Shown piece after piece: positions 50,763 through 59,772 of a DNA stretch of 64,000 nucleotides; within the stretch, counting starts at the first letter, position 1; every line of letters begins with the position of its first letter. The notes under the pieces are model-generated. The model had not been told where the DNA came from and made no database searches. It saw only the letters and a program-made list of their open reading frames with translations. Position numbers and translations under genes: made by a program. This DNA is from Streptomyces sp. NBC_01716 (GTDB lineage: Bacteria; Actinomycetota; Actinomycetes; Streptomycetales; Streptomycetaceae), in the NCBI RefSeq assembly GCF_036248275.1, contig NZ_CP109181.1, forward strand, positions 7,192,001-7,256,000, written 5' to 3'.

Positions 50763-50765
50763 CGC

Positions 50766-51323
50766 TCAGCCGGCCGCTTCTTTGCGGCGTGCGCGGTAGG
50801 CCGCCACATGCAGCCTGTTGCCGCAGGTGCGGCTGTCGCAGTAACGGCGGGAGCGGTTGCGCGACAGGTCGACGAAGGCGTGCCCGCAGTCCGGCGCCTC
50901 GCAGCGCCGCAGCCGCTCCTGTTCGCCCGCCACCACGATGAACGCGAGCGCCATGCCGCAGTCGGCGGCCAGATGGTCGGCCATCGACGCGTCCGGCGCG
51001 AAGTAGTGCACGTGCCAGTCGTAGCCGTCGTGGTCCGTCAGCTGCGGGGTCGTCCCGGCGGCGGCCACCAGCTCGTTCAGCAGCCGGGACGCCTCGCGGG
51101 GACCGTCCGCCGCGAAAACCTCGGTGAAGCGCGTACGTACGTCGTGTACGGCCCGCAGATCACGGGGGCCTAGGTCACCGACGCCGCTCATCCGATGGGC
51201 CTGTGCGAAGCCGTACAGGGCCTCGACATCGGCGAGCCCGTCCGTGCCGTCTGCCTCGGGGACGGTGTTCACGAGACTGACGACGGTCTCAAGGGCGTTG
51301 CGGGTGTCGTGAGGGACCTGCAC
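50766..51323 (-). CDS. CGNR zinc-finger transcription factor-like protein
   Basis: 185 residues from GTG 51323. The N-terminal ABATE-like stress domain (about 1-130) includes LETVVSLVNTVPE. The C-terminal CGNR finger is LRRCEAPDCGHAFVDLSRNRSRRYC, then CGNRLHVAAYRARR, with four zinc Cys and the diagnostic CGNR. It is probably a DNA-binding regulator. No target visible nearby. Confidence 0.92.
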   Translation of the reverse strand: MQVPHDTRNALETVVSLVNTVPEADGTDGLADVEALYGFAQAHRMSGVGDLGPRDLRAVHDVRTRFTEVFAADGPREASRLLNELVAAAGTTPQLTDHDGYDWHVHYFAPDASMADHLAADCGMALAFIVVAGEQERLRRCEAPDCGHAFVDLSRNRSRRYCDSRTCGNRLHVAAYRARRKEAAG

Positions 51324-51416
51324 GATTCGCTCCCGGGCCTGCTGCGGGCCGGTGCCCGCGGGGTTCCGCAGATCCTAGGCCCAGGTTCTGTCCGGCGGAT
51401 CCGGGCCCGAGCGCGG

Positions 51417-51456
51417 CGACGCCGTCGCCGCGGTGGATTCCGCGGCGACGGCGTCG
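51417..51456. terminator. Perfect 17-bp stem-loop downstream of ssgB
   Basis: CGACGCCGTCGCCGCGG (51417-51433) pairs with CCGCGGCGACGGCGTCG (51440-51456) around TGGATT. It lies in the 209-base gap between ssgB and the CGNR gene and is most likely a back-up terminator for ssgB. Confidence 0.85.
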
Positions 51457-51483
51457 TCGTTCGCCCGTATTCTGTTGTCCGCG

Positions 51484-51514
51484 CGGCGCCGTCTCCCCGA
51501 GTCGGACGGCGCCG
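51484..51514 (-). terminator. First terminator hairpin of ssgB
   Basis: CGGCGCCGTC (51484-51493) pairs with GACGGCGCCG (51505-51514), 18 bases after the ssgB stop. Together with the 17-bp stem further on it makes a double terminator. Confidence 0.75.
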
Positions 51515-51532
51515 AGCAGCTGTCGGCCTGGC

Positions 51533-51946
51533 TCAGCTGTCGGCCAGGATGTGAGACAACTCGGTGTCGAGGTCGAAGTGGCGATGCTCGGTGCCGGGTG
51601 GCACCGCGGCATCGGTTCGCTTGAGGAAGGATTCCAGGGCTCGCGCCGGGGCCTCCAGCAGGGCTTCTCCTTCAGGGGAGCTGAGTGCGATGCAGACGAC
51701 TCCCTGGCCCTGGCTGCGGGAGGGCCAGACTCGGACGTCGCCGGTGCCGGTGGGCCGGTGCAGCCCCTCGGCCAGAAGGTCGCGGGCGAACACCCACTCG
51801 ACCGTCTCCTCGGCTCCGGTGTGGAAGGTGGCGTGCACGGCATAGGGATCGGCCGTGTCATACCGCAGGCCCGCGGGTACAGGCAGTGAGGACTCGCTCG
51901 ATACAACGAGGCGCAGGTGCAGCTCGCAGCTGACCGTGGTGTTCAT
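51533..51946 (-). CDS. ssgB: Sporulation and cell-division protein SsgB
   Basis: 137 residues from ATG 51946 (MNTTVSCELHLRLVVSSESS), the canonical length. SsgB, together with SsgA, positions FtsZ rings at future sporulation septa in aerial hyphae. The sequence YDTADPYAVHATFHTGAEET, then VEWVFARDLLAEGLHRPTG and FDLDTELSHILADS, is characteristic of this highly conserved SALP member. An upstream in-frame extension to 52012 is rejected as non-conserved. Its presence marks a sporulating actinomycete. Confidence 0.96.
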   Translation of the reverse strand: MNTTVSCELHLRLVVSSESSLPVPAGLRYDTADPYAVHATFHTGAEETVEWVFARDLLAEGLHRPTGTGDVRVWPSRSQGQGVVCIALSSPEGEALLEAPARALESFLKRTDAAVPPGTEHRHFDLDTELSHILADS

Positions 51947-52136
51947 AAGCGCCAGGGCCTTTCGCTCAGTGTGCGCTCGGGGATTCGCACGTCGGCGAAA
52001 TCGACATGCCACCTACGGTGCCGTTGTAAACCCCTCTGTCTGTTTTGTGATCCTTCAGGTAGCTCGTACAGCGGTGCCTAACTTCGACTTATGCCGCCAT
52101 TCCGGTGACGACTCGGCGTCCGGTAGGTTGGGAGCC

Positions 52137-52595
52137 ATGCATGCGGAGAGTGACGAGCGGGGGGATGTCGTCGTACCGACGACAGTGAAATCCACGGGGG
52201 AATTGACCGAGGAGCCGCCGGAGCGAGCGCTTGGCTCACGCGCTCCGGGCTTTATCAAGGGTTCGAAGACGCTCCATATGAGCTGGCAGGTCGGCGTATT
52301 CGTCGTCGGGCTCGCGGTGGTCGGCGTGGGTGTCGTGCTGCTGCCGCTGCCCGGTCCCGGGTGGCTCATAATCTTCGGCGGTATGGCGATCTGGGCGACC
52401 GAATTCGTCTGGGCACAACTGGTGCTCCGGTGGACGCGGCGCAAGGTCACCGAGGCGGCGCAGAAAGCGCTCGATCCCAAGGTGCGCCGGCGCAACATCA
52501 TCCTGACGACCGTCGGTCTGGTGATCATGGCCGTACTGGCCGGCATTTACCTGTGGAAGTTCGGATTCGTCATGCCCTGGAAGATCGACCAGTGA
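52137..52595 (+). CDS. TIGR02611-type membrane protein
   Basis: 152 residues from ATG 52137. TAGGTT (52124-52129) lies 7 bases before it, so it is probably leaderless. Two hydrophobic blocks, VGVFVVGLAVVGVGVVLLPLPGPGWLIIFGGMAIWA with the PLPGPGW signature, and IILTTVGLVIMAVLAGIYLW, match the TIGR02611 actinobacterial family. The basic stretch RWTRRKVTEAAQKALDPKVRRRN lies between them. Function unknown. Confidence 0.88.
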   Translation: MHAESDERGDVVVPTTVKSTGELTEEPPERALGSRAPGFIKGSKTLHMSWQVGVFVVGLAVVGVGVVLLPLPGPGWLIIFGGMAIWATEFVWAQLVLRWTRRKVTEAAQKALDPKVRRRNIILTTVGLVIMAVLAGIYLWKFGFVMPWKIDQ

Positions 52596-52650
52596 CCGTG
52601 GAAGCGGTCCGGGGGAGGCACTGACATGGGGTAATGTTTGCCCTGCGTCC

Positions 52651-52722
52651 GGGCGATTAGCTCAGTGGGAGAGCGCTTCGTTCACACCGAAGAGGTCACT
52701 GGTTCGAACCCAGTATCGCCCA
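52651..52722 (+). tRNA. tRNA-Val(CAC), copy 1
   Basis: Acceptor GGGCGAT with ATCGCCC, anticodon stem CTTCG/CGAAG with loop TTCACAC (anticodon CAC), T-loop GTTCGAACC, discriminator A. CCA is not encoded. A perfect 15-bp terminator follows. Confidence 0.95.
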
Positions 52723-52730
52723 CCCGGATC

Positions 52731-52766
52731 CGATGCCCCGGAGACTTCACCGTCTCCGGGGCATCG
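52731..52766 (+). terminator. Terminator after tRNA-Val(CAC) copy 1
   Basis: CGATGCCCCGGAGAC (52731-52745) pairs exactly with GTCTCCGGGGCATCG (52752-52766) around TTCACC, then GTCGTTTCC. Begins 8 bases after the tRNA. Confidence 0.9.
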
Positions 52767-52810
52767 GTCGTTTCCGTACGTGCTCCGGGCCCTGACCGGT
52801 CGCCCGCCCG

Positions 52811-55261
52811 TCAGCGCATCCGGCCCAGCGACCGCCGCAGCCGTCTGGCGTCGTGCAGGCGCCGTTCGTACGTCGCGCCCAGGGCCAGGAGCAGCAGTCC
52901 GGCGAGTGCGGGCGGCAGCCAGCGGGGCAGGGCGCCGACGGCCTGGACGACGTACGGCGCCAGCTCGTGCAGCGTGTCCAGGGCGAGCACGCCGCCGCCG
53001 ATGACCAGCAGCGCCTGGAGCCTCAGCCGGGCGCCGACGAGGGTGACCGCGAGCGCGGCGACCCCCAGCGCCAGCGGGCGGAGCCAGTGCGTGTCGCCCC
53101 AGGCGGCGGCGAGGCTCGGCAGGAGCGTCGCGGCGAGGCCGGGGCCGTACGCCGTCCAGGACGACGCCTCCAGGTCGCCGCGGCGCCGCAGGAAGCCCAC
53201 GACGAGCGCGGGGACGGTCGCCGGGAGGGTGTACGCCTCGGGGGTCGACACGTCGGAGGCGTACAGCCGCACCCAGGTGGCCAGTACGAACAGCACCGCC
53301 GCGAGATACCCGGCCGCCGGGCGGCGGTCCGGGCGCAGCGCGGTGCCCGCGGCCACGACTCCGCAGAGGGCGAGCACGAGGGCGACGGTCTCCGGGTGGC
53401 CGGTGGCGAGGATGACCGCGAGGGGACCGGCCCCGGCCGACGTCAGCTCCATCGGCAGGGCCACCGGACGGCCGCGCAGGCGCGCGGCGAGCAGCGCGAC
53501 GACGGCGGGCACGGCGAGGACGACCAGTGCGGTGCGCTCGCGCGGCAGCCCGGCGGACGCGCAGAGCGCGCACAGCAGCGCGACGGCTGTCGCGACGGCG
53601 ACGCAGGTGAGGAGCGCCTGGAAGGACCGCGCCGGGAAGGCGGCGCGGGCGGAATCGGTGCCGGTGTCCTTGTCGGCTTCGGTCACGGCCGGGTTCAGGG
53701 CCACCGCGCCGCCGCAGAGCAGGGCGAGCAGTACCCCGAGGGTGATCAGCGTGGCCGGCTGCGTGGCCAGGGCCAGCAGCGAGACGCTCGCCGCGCCGGC
53801 CAGCGCGCAGACCACGGCCGTCGTCGGGACCGCCGACAGCGCGGCCGGCGGACGTGGGCGCACCGCGAGCGTCAACGCGCCCGCCGTCAGCGCGAGATGA
53901 GTCGCCACCGCCGCCGCGTACCCGAGGTCCAGCGCCCCGGGAAGCACCAGCAGCGCGGCCCAGGCGAGCGCCGTCGCACCGCCGAGCGCGGCGGGTCGTA
54001 CGGAGGCGGGCAGATGGCGGTACGCGACGGCGAGGAGGCCGGCGGCGATCAGGAGCACCAGTGGCGCCGTGGCCATCGCGGACCACCCCGGATCCGTCCC
54101 GACCGCCTGCCGCGCGCTGCCCGGTGAGCCCGACCAGATGTCCTCCGCCAGGGACGCCGGGCCGAGCACCGTCAAGGCCACCGAGGGCAGCGTCCACAGG
54201 ACGGCCCCGGCCACGACAGCTCCGGCCGCGGCGCCGAGCCCGCGCACCGCCATGCGGGGCAGCGGAGCCCGTACGGCCGTCAACAGGGCCGCGCCGCACA
54301 GCAGATACCCGACGACGGCCCAGCCGAGCGGTACGGAGGGGCGCGGCAGACCGCCCGTCGCGGCGACCGCGGCCAGACCGGCCACCAGGCCGCCGGCGAA
54401 CGAGACGTCCGGCACGCGCATGGCGGCGAAGAGACCAAGACCGGCTCCGGCGAGCAGCAGCAGGCCGGGCCCGGCGGCGTCGAGCGGGGTGCCGGCGGTC
54501 ACCGAGAGCGCGACCGCCATCAGCAGCGCCCAGCCGCCGGTCACCCACGCGGTGACGCCCGCGATCGACCTGGCAGGCGAGGGCCTGGTCCACAGCACGA
54601 TCGCCGCGTCGGCGGCGGCGGTCGCCAGCAGCGCCCACGCGAGGGTGAGTTCGCTCGCGCCGGCGGCCAGCGCCCAGAGCGGCAGGGGGAGTTGGGCGAT
54701 GAGGACCGCGGCGGGCAGCGGCGTACGCAGCCGGCTGACCAGCAGTCCGTACGCCGCCCAGAGCGCGGCCAGTACGGCGCAGGCGGTGGCCGTGTAGCCG
54801 AGCGGATCCGCGCCGGGCATCGCGGCGCGGTTCAGGGCGTAGGAGTCGAGGACCGTCAGGACCAGAGCCAGAGCGCCGACGGCTTCGGCGGTCGCGGCCA
54901 GGGAGCGGCGCAGCAGAAGGACCGGGGTGGCGAGCGCGGCCAGGGTGACGGTGCCCAGCACGACGGACCGGCCGCCGATGCCCATGGAGCCCCAGCTGAC
55001 CACGGTGAAGGCGACGGCCGCGACGGTCAGCAGGACACCGCCCAGGGCGAGCAGGGCGTTCTGCACGCTCGGCGGGGACGTCTCGGGCGTCCGGGCGGCG
55101 GGCCGCGCCGCCGGGACCGGCCGCGCCGGTGGTGCCACCGCTGTCAGCAGCGTCAGCAGATAGGACCTGCGGGCGAGCAACTGTGCTCTGCGCGCCTCGA
55201 TTCGGGCCAGCTCGCGATCGAGGACCGCGAGCTCCTCGGCCGGTCGCGGAAGGTTCTCCAT
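52811..55261 (-). CDS. Large polytopic membrane protein, SCO7613 C-terminal-domain type
   Basis: 816 residues from ATG 55261 (MENLPRPAEELAVLDRELAR); an ATG 12 codons earlier is also in frame. Residues 1-45 form a likely coiled coil (ELAVLDRELARIEARRAQLL). The rest is nearly continuous hydrophobic segments, about 20 or more helices, rich in Ala, Leu, Val and Gly. The architecture fits Streptomyces proteins annotated as 'SCO7613 C-terminal domain-containing membrane protein', whose function is unknown. It is flanked by the two identical tRNA-Val genes. Confidence 0.85.
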   Translation of the reverse strand: MENLPRPAEELAVLDRELARIEARRAQLLARRSYLLTLLTAVAPPARPVPAARPAARTPETSPPSVQNALLALGGVLLTVAAVAFTVVSWGSMGIGGRSVVLGTVTLAALATPVLLLRRSLAATAEAVGALALVLTVLDSYALNRAAMPGADPLGYTATACAVLAALWAAYGLLVSRLRTPLPAAVLIAQLPLPLWALAAGASELTLAWALLATAAADAAIVLWTRPSPARSIAGVTAWVTGGWALLMAVALSVTAGTPLDAAGPGLLLLAGAGLGLFAAMRVPDVSFAGGLVAGLAAVAATGGLPRPSVPLGWAVVGYLLCGAALLTAVRAPLPRMAVRGLGAAAGAVVAGAVLWTLPSVALTVLGPASLAEDIWSGSPGSARQAVGTDPGWSAMATAPLVLLIAAGLLAVAYRHLPASVRPAALGGATALAWAALLVLPGALDLGYAAAVATHLALTAGALTLAVRPRPPAALSAVPTTAVVCALAGAASVSLLALATQPATLITLGVLLALLCGGAVALNPAVTEADKDTGTDSARAAFPARSFQALLTCVAVATAVALLCALCASAGLPRERTALVVLAVPAVVALLAARLRGRPVALPMELTSAGAGPLAVILATGHPETVALVLALCGVVAAGTALRPDRRPAAGYLAAVLFVLATWVRLYASDVSTPEAYTLPATVPALVVGFLRRRGDLEASSWTAYGPGLAATLLPSLAAAWGDTHWLRPLALGVAALAVTLVGARLRLQALLVIGGGVLALDTLHELAPYVVQAVGALPRWLPPALAGLLLLALGATYERRLHDARRLRRSLGRMR

Positions 55262-55305
55262 GGCCTGGAGTGTGGTCCGGGCCACAGCACGGGCCATCGG
55301 CTCTC

Positions 55306-55329
55306 GTACTCAGATACGTGTCTGAGTAC
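55306..55329. promoter_or_regulatory. Inverted repeat between divergent genes
   Basis: GTACTCAGA (55306-55314) and TCTGAGTAC (55321-55329) are perfect 9-base arms separated by TACGTG. The site lies between the divergent starts of the large membrane-protein gene and the SRPBCC gene. Its AT-rich character and dyad symmetry suggest an operator, possibly overlapping a -10 on one strand. Confidence 0.5.
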
Positions 55330-55375
55330 CCGTCCGGGAGCGCGCACCTGACCCCCGGGCGCGCACACTTGGTCC

Positions 55376-55831
55376 ATGGACTGGCATCACTACCGCTTCC
55401 GCAGCGTCTGGGATCTCGACGCCGCCCCGGACACCGTGTTCGGCGTGCTGGAACGGGCCGGTGAGTACCCCGACTGGTGGCCCCAGATCCGGGAGGTGAT
55501 CCCCGTCGACGAGCGCGGCGGGACGGCCCGGTTCCGGTCGGTGATTCCGTACGACCTCTTCGTCCACGCCCGCGAGAGCAGGAACGACCCGCGTGCCCGC
55601 GTCCTCGAAATCGCGATGACCGGCGATCTCGAAGGCTGGGCGCGCTGGACCCTGAGCGCCCGGGGCAGCGGCACCCGTGCCCTGTACGAGCAGGAGGTCG
55701 ACGTCAACAAGCCGCTGCTGCGGCGCTTCGCCGTGCCCGGCCGGCCCTTCTTCCTCGCCAATCACGCGCTGATGATGCGGGCGGGGCGGCGGGGGCTGCG
55801 GAAGGTCCTCGCGGGCCGTCATACCGTTTGA
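55376..55831 (+). CDS. SRPBCC (START-like) family protein
   Basis: 151 residues: MDWHHYRFRSVWDLDAAPDTVFGVLERAGEYPDWWPQIRE opens the helix-grip fold, with WPQIREVIPVDE typical of polyketide cyclase/dehydrase-like lipid-binding proteins. No signal peptide. It probably binds a hydrophobic ligand. Nothing links it to a biosynthetic cluster here. It is divergent from the membrane-protein gene. Confidence 0.88.
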   Translation: MDWHHYRFRSVWDLDAAPDTVFGVLERAGEYPDWWPQIREVIPVDERGGTARFRSVIPYDLFVHARESRNDPRARVLEIAMTGDLEGWARWTLSARGSGTRALYEQEVDVNKPLLRRFAVPGRPFFLANHALMMRAGRRGLRKVLAGRHTV

Positions 55832-55870
55832 ACGAAACCCGCCGAGACCTGTATGGTTCAGTCCGTTCCC

Positions 55871-55942
55871 GGGCGATTAGCTCAGTGGGAGAGCGCTTCG
55901 TTCACACCGAAGAGGTCACTGGTTCGAACCCAGTATCGCCCA
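55871..55942 (+). tRNA. tRNA-Val(CAC), copy 2
   Basis: Identical over all 72 bases to the tRNA at 52651-52722, with anticodon CAC. CCA is not encoded. It has its own terminator. Confidence 0.95.
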
Positions 55943-55949
55943 CCGGGAA

Positions 55950-55978
55950 AGGCCGGTCTGTCGCTGACGGACCGGCCT
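55950..55978 (+). terminator. Terminator after tRNA-Val(CAC) copy 2
   Basis: AGGCCGGTC (55950-55958) pairs with GACCGGCCT (55970-55978) around an 11-base loop, 7 bases after the tRNA. Confidence 0.85.
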
Positions 55979-56041
55979 CGCTGTTGTCGGACGTGCCTCG
56001 CCCCCGCCCCGGCACCCGCCCCCGCGCGGACGCCCGAACGG

Positions 56042-56767
56042 TCAGGCCACCACGGGCATTTGGGGCCGCAGCGGCCACGCCGGGCCGGCCGCCGCACGTG
56101 AGCCGCCCCGCGCGAACCACTCCGGCCGGCCGCGCGACTGCGCCGCGTGCCAGACCGCCTGCCTGGCGTGCAACTGGGCCGCGGTGAGCTGCTGTGTCGT
56201 CGTGGCGAACCGGCGCCCCAGCGACCGGACCACCTCCAGCGCCGCCACCGCGTCGGCCGCGGCGTCGTGCGAGCCGTCCAGCATCACCCCGTACAGCGAA
56301 CAGAGGTCGACCAGCCGCCGCCGGCCCTTGCGGACGGGATCGAGATGCCGGTCGAGCACGCCCGGATCCAGGACGCAGAACGGCGCGTTCTCCAGATACC
56401 GCGCCATGGACGAGCCGCGATGGCGCCGCATCTCGCGGTCGAGCAGTGTCAGACCGAACGGCGCGTTCATCACCACCAGCGGCCGGCCCGCCATGCACTG
56501 CTCGGCGAGTCCCCGCCCGACCTCCTCGATCACCGGAGCCGGCCAGCGGCCCGTGCGCTGGACCAACGCGTCGGTGAGACCGTGCACTTCGGTCGCCTCG
56601 ACCGGCACCGGGATCCCCGGGTTGACCAGCCAGCGGGTGACCCGGGCCCGGGAGCCCGATATGTCCTGGACGACGAGGGCGGCCGAGACTATCCGGTCCT
56701 CCTCGGCGTCGGTGCCCGTCGTCTCGATGTCGAATGCGGCCAGGGGGCCCTCGTACCAGTGCGTCAT
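56042..56767 (-). CDS. DnaQ-like 3'-5' exonuclease (DEDDh)
   Basis: 241 residues from ATG 56767, with AGGAG 8-12 bases upstream; the earlier in-frame ATG is not used. Exo I AAFDIETTGTDAEEDRIV carries the Asp and Glu, Exo II is in PLVVMNAPFGLTLLDREM with Asn/Asp, and Exo III HDAAADAVAALEV has the His and Asp. This resembles the DNA polymerase III epsilon family but stands alone without a BRCT or GIY-YIG domain. Likely role: proofreading, repair or RNA trimming. The C-terminal 60 residues are Streptomyces-specific. Confidence 0.92.
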   Translation of the reverse strand: MTHWYEGPLAAFDIETTGTDAEEDRIVSAALVVQDISGSRARVTRWLVNPGIPVPVEATEVHGLTDALVQRTGRWPAPVIEEVGRGLAEQCMAGRPLVVMNAPFGLTLLDREMRRHRGSSMARYLENAPFCVLDPGVLDRHLDPVRKGRRRLVDLCSLYGVMLDGSHDAAADAVAALEVVRSLGRRFATTTQQLTAAQLHARQAVWHAAQSRGRPEWFARGGSRAAAGPAWPLRPQMPVVA

Positions 56768-56960
56768 CCCCGAACTCCTCGCGCACGCGTGGCAGATGGC
56801 ATCCGGCCGACCGCCCGGATCGGTCATACCCGCACCCTTTGCGGCGTACGCCGGAGATGGCGGCACAATTGAAGCGTTTAGCGAGTGACCCCTCGGGCTC
56901 GGTACGATTCCCGTCGCGTACGGAAACGAGCCTGCGCACCCCGTGAGTCAGGAGAGACCG

Positions 56961-58943
56961 GTGTCAGATGTCCGCGTGACCATCGAACGCGATTCCGAGC
57001 GGGAAGAGCGCGTGGTGACGACGGGCACTACGGCGGCCGACCTCTTCCCCGGCGAGCGCACCGTGGTCGCCGCCCGGGTGGGCGGCGAGCTGAAGGACCT
57101 TTCTTACGAGGTCGCCGACGGCGAGACCGTCGAGCCCGTGGAGATCTCCTCCGAGGACGGCCTGAACATCCTGCGCCACTCCACCGCGCATGTCATGGCG
57201 CAGGCCGTGCAGGAGCTGTTCCCCGAGGCCAAGCTGGGTATCGGTCCGCCGATCAAGGACGGCTTCTACTACGACTTCGACGTCGCCGAGCCCTTCACCC
57301 CCGACGACATCAAGGCCGTCGAGAAGAAGATGCAGGAGATCCAGAAGCGCGGCCAGCGGTTCTCCCGGCGGGTCACCACCGACGAGGACGCGCGCGTGGA
57401 GCTGGCCGGCGAGCCGTACAAGATCGAGCTGATCGGGCTCAAGGGCAAGGCCGCGGACGCCGCCGAGGGCGCGTCCGCGGAGGTCGGCGCCGGTGAGCTG
57501 ACGATCTACGACAACCTCGACGCCAAGACCGGTGAGCTGTGCTGGAAGGACCTGTGCCGGGGCCCGCACCTGCCCACCACCCGTAACATCCCGGCCTTCA
57601 AGCTGATGCGCTCGGCGGCCGCCTACTGGCGCGGCAGCGAGAAGAACCCGCAGCTCCAGCGGATCTACGGCACCGCGTGGCCGTCCAAGGAAGAGCTCAA
57701 GGCCCACCTCGACTTCCTCGCCGAGGCCGAGCGCCGCGACCACCGCAGGCTGGGCAGTGAGCTGGACCTGTTCTCCTTCCCCGACGAGCTGGGCTCCGGT
57801 CTCGCGGTCTTCCACCCCAAGGGCGGGGTGATCCGCAAGGAGATGGAGCAGTACTCGCGCCATCGCCACGAGGTGTCCGGGTACGAGTTCGTCAACACCC
57901 CGCACATCTCGAAGAAGAAGCTCTTCGAGACCTCCGGGCACCTGCCGCACTACGCGGACGGCATGTTCCCGCCCATGGAGTTCGACGGCCAGGACTACTA
58001 CCTCAAGGCCATGAACTGCCCGATGCACAACCTGATCTTCAAGGCGCGCGGGCGGTCCTACCGCGAGCTGCCGCTGCGCCTGTTCGAGTTCGGCACGGTC
58101 TACCGCTACGAGAAGTCCGGTGTCGTGCACGGCCTCACCCGCTCCCGCGGCTTCACCCAGGACGACGCGCACATCTACTGCACCAAGGAGGAGATGCCGC
58201 AGGAGCTGGACTCCCTGCTCACCTTCGTGCTGGAGCTGCTGCGCGACTACGGCCTGTCCGAGTTCGAGCTCGAACTGTCCACCCGGGACCCGGATTCGGA
58301 CAAGTTCATGGGCGAGGACGCGGAGTGGGAGGAGGCCACGGCGGCGCTCCAGCAGGCCGCGGACAAGCAGGGTCTGCCGCTCGTTCCCGACCCGGGCGGC
58401 GCCGCGTACTACGGGCCCAAGATCTCCGTCCAGGCCAAGGACGCCATCGGCAGGTCCTGGCAGATGTCGACCATCCAGGTCGACTTCCAGCAGCCGAAGC
58501 GGTTCGAGCTGGAGTACACCGCGTCCGACGGCACCAAGCAGCAGCCGGTCATGATCCACCGGGCGCTCTTCGGCTCGATCGAGCGTTTCTTCGCCGTGCT
58601 CCTGGAGCACTACGCGGGCGCGTTCCCGGCCTGGCTGGCGCCCGTCCAGGCGGTCGGCATCCCGGTCGGCGACGCGCATGTGCCCTACCTCCAGGAGTTC
58701 GCGGAGCGGGCGAAGGCCAAGGGGCTGCGTGTCGAGGTGGACGCGTCGGCGGACCGGATGCAGAAGAAGATCCGCAACCACCAGAAGGCCAAGACGCCGT
58801 TCATGATCATCGTTGGTGACGAGGACGTCGCCAACGGCGCGGTGTCCTTCCGCTACCGGGACGGCACGCAGAAGAACGGCATCCCGGCCGACGAGGCGCT
58901 CGCGGAGCTGCTGGACGTCGTGGAGCGCCGCGTACAGGTCTGA
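56961..58943 (+). CDS. thrS: Threonyl-tRNA synthetase
   Basis: 660 residues from GTG 56961 (VSDVRVTIERDSEREERVV), chosen because GGAGAG ends 4 bases upstream; a GTG at 56943 is in frame. Domains in order: TGS (about 1-65), editing domain with HSTAHVMAQAVQEL and the zinc-type CWKDLCRGPHL, class II catalytic core with MNCPMHNLIFKA, VYRYEKSGVVHGLTRSRGF and HRALFGSIERF (motif 3), then the anticodon-binding domain. No T-box leader is seen. Confidence 0.97.
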   Translation: MSDVRVTIERDSEREERVVTTGTTAADLFPGERTVVAARVGGELKDLSYEVADGETVEPVEISSEDGLNILRHSTAHVMAQAVQELFPEAKLGIGPPIKDGFYYDFDVAEPFTPDDIKAVEKKMQEIQKRGQRFSRRVTTDEDARVELAGEPYKIELIGLKGKAADAAEGASAEVGAGELTIYDNLDAKTGELCWKDLCRGPHLPTTRNIPAFKLMRSAAAYWRGSEKNPQLQRIYGTAWPSKEELKAHLDFLAEAERRDHRRLGSELDLFSFPDELGSGLAVFHPKGGVIRKEMEQYSRHRHEVSGYEFVNTPHISKKKLFETSGHLPHYADGMFPPMEFDGQDYYLKAMNCPMHNLIFKARGRSYRELPLRLFEFGTVYRYEKSGVVHGLTRSRGFTQDDAHIYCTKEEMPQELDSLLTFVLELLRDYGLSEFELELSTRDPDSDKFMGEDAEWEEATAALQQAADKQGLPLVPDPGGAAYYGPKISVQAKDAIGRSWQMSTIQVDFQQPKRFELEYTASDGTKQQPVMIHRALFGSIERFFAVLLEHYAGAFPAWLAPVQAVGIPVGDAHVPYLQEFAERAKAKGLRVEVDASADRMQKKIRNHQKAKTPFMIIVGDEDVANGAVSFRYRDGTQKNGIPADEALAELLDVVERRVQV

Positions 58944-58963
58944 GACGCCGGAGCGGGTCCGGT

Positions 58964-58999
58964 ACGGCCTCCGGGAGGCATCAGCCCTCCGGAGGCCGT
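58964..58999. terminator. Terminator between thrS and the channel gene
   Basis: ACGGCCTCCGG (58964-58974) pairs with CCGGAGGCCGT (58989-58999). The right arm lies in the last codons of the convergent potassium channel gene, so the hairpin can serve both strands. Confidence 0.7.
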
Positions 59000-59694
59000 T
59001 CCGCGCTCTCTCCCCGGCCCCCCGATGGGTCCTGGTCCGCCGTCGTCGTCCGGTCCTCCCGGCCGAAGACCTGGATCAGCCACGACGAGAACGAACCGGT
59101 CACCGCGCCCAGCAGCGCCAGACCGCAGACCATCAGAAAGACCGCGAACAGCCGGCCCAGCGGCGTCACCGGGGTGACATCGCCGTACCCGACCGTGGTG
59201 ATCGCCGAGCACGCCCACCACACCGAGTCCCCGAAGGTCCGGATGCTGGCCCCGGGCGCACCGCGCTCCTGCTGGTAGACCGCGAGCGCGCAGGCGAAGC
59301 TGAGCAGCACGGCCGTCACGCCCGCGTACGACATCACCCGCCCGTACAGACTCAGCCGCGGCTGGTCACGGCGGCGCTGGAGCGTCACATACGTGCTCAC
59401 GATCCGCACCGGGCGCAGCAGGGGCAGCAGAAGGACGACCGTGTCGAGCCAGTGCTTCGTGACGAAGCGGGCACCCTGGCCGCTCAGCATCAGACGTACC
59501 GCGTAGTCACAGGCGAACAGCGCCCAGACGGCGAGCAGGACGCTCAGCGCGACATCGCCGAGGAGCGGATCGCGGCTGTGGTTCAGCACCAGCACCGCGT
59601 AACAGGCGAGGAAGAGCAGCGAGGCGATGAGCAGGGGCAGTTCGGCGCGCCGCTCCCAGTCACGCAGGCGGTTCGCTCGGTTCCGGACATGCAT
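58981..59694 (-). CDS. Voltage-gated-type potassium channel
   Basis: 237 residues from ATG 59694 (MHVRNRANRLRDWERR). About five or six membrane segments; the S4-like region LLRPVRIVSTYVTLQRRR has spaced Arg residues, and the pore loop SVWWACSAITTVGYGDVTPVT contains the selectivity filter TTVGYGD. The last helix is VFLMVCGLALLGAVTGSF. The C-terminal tail is short and acidic, without an RCK domain. K+ flux across the membrane. Confidence 0.93.
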   Translation of the reverse strand: MHVRNRANRLRDWERRAELPLLIASLLFLACYAVLVLNHSRDPLLGDVALSVLLAVWALFACDYAVRLMLSGQGARFVTKHWLDTVVLLLPLLRPVRIVSTYVTLQRRRDQPRLSLYGRVMSYAGVTAVLLSFACALAVYQQERGAPGASIRTFGDSVWWACSAITTVGYGDVTPVTPLGRLFAVFLMVCGLALLGAVTGSFSSWLIQVFGREDRTTTADQDPSGGRGESAERPPEG

Positions 59695-59772
59695 CGCGCC
59701 AGCATGGCCGCAGTGTGCACGGGGCGGGCCCGGCGACACGCGTCACCGGGCCGAAGTCATATGCTGCACAGC

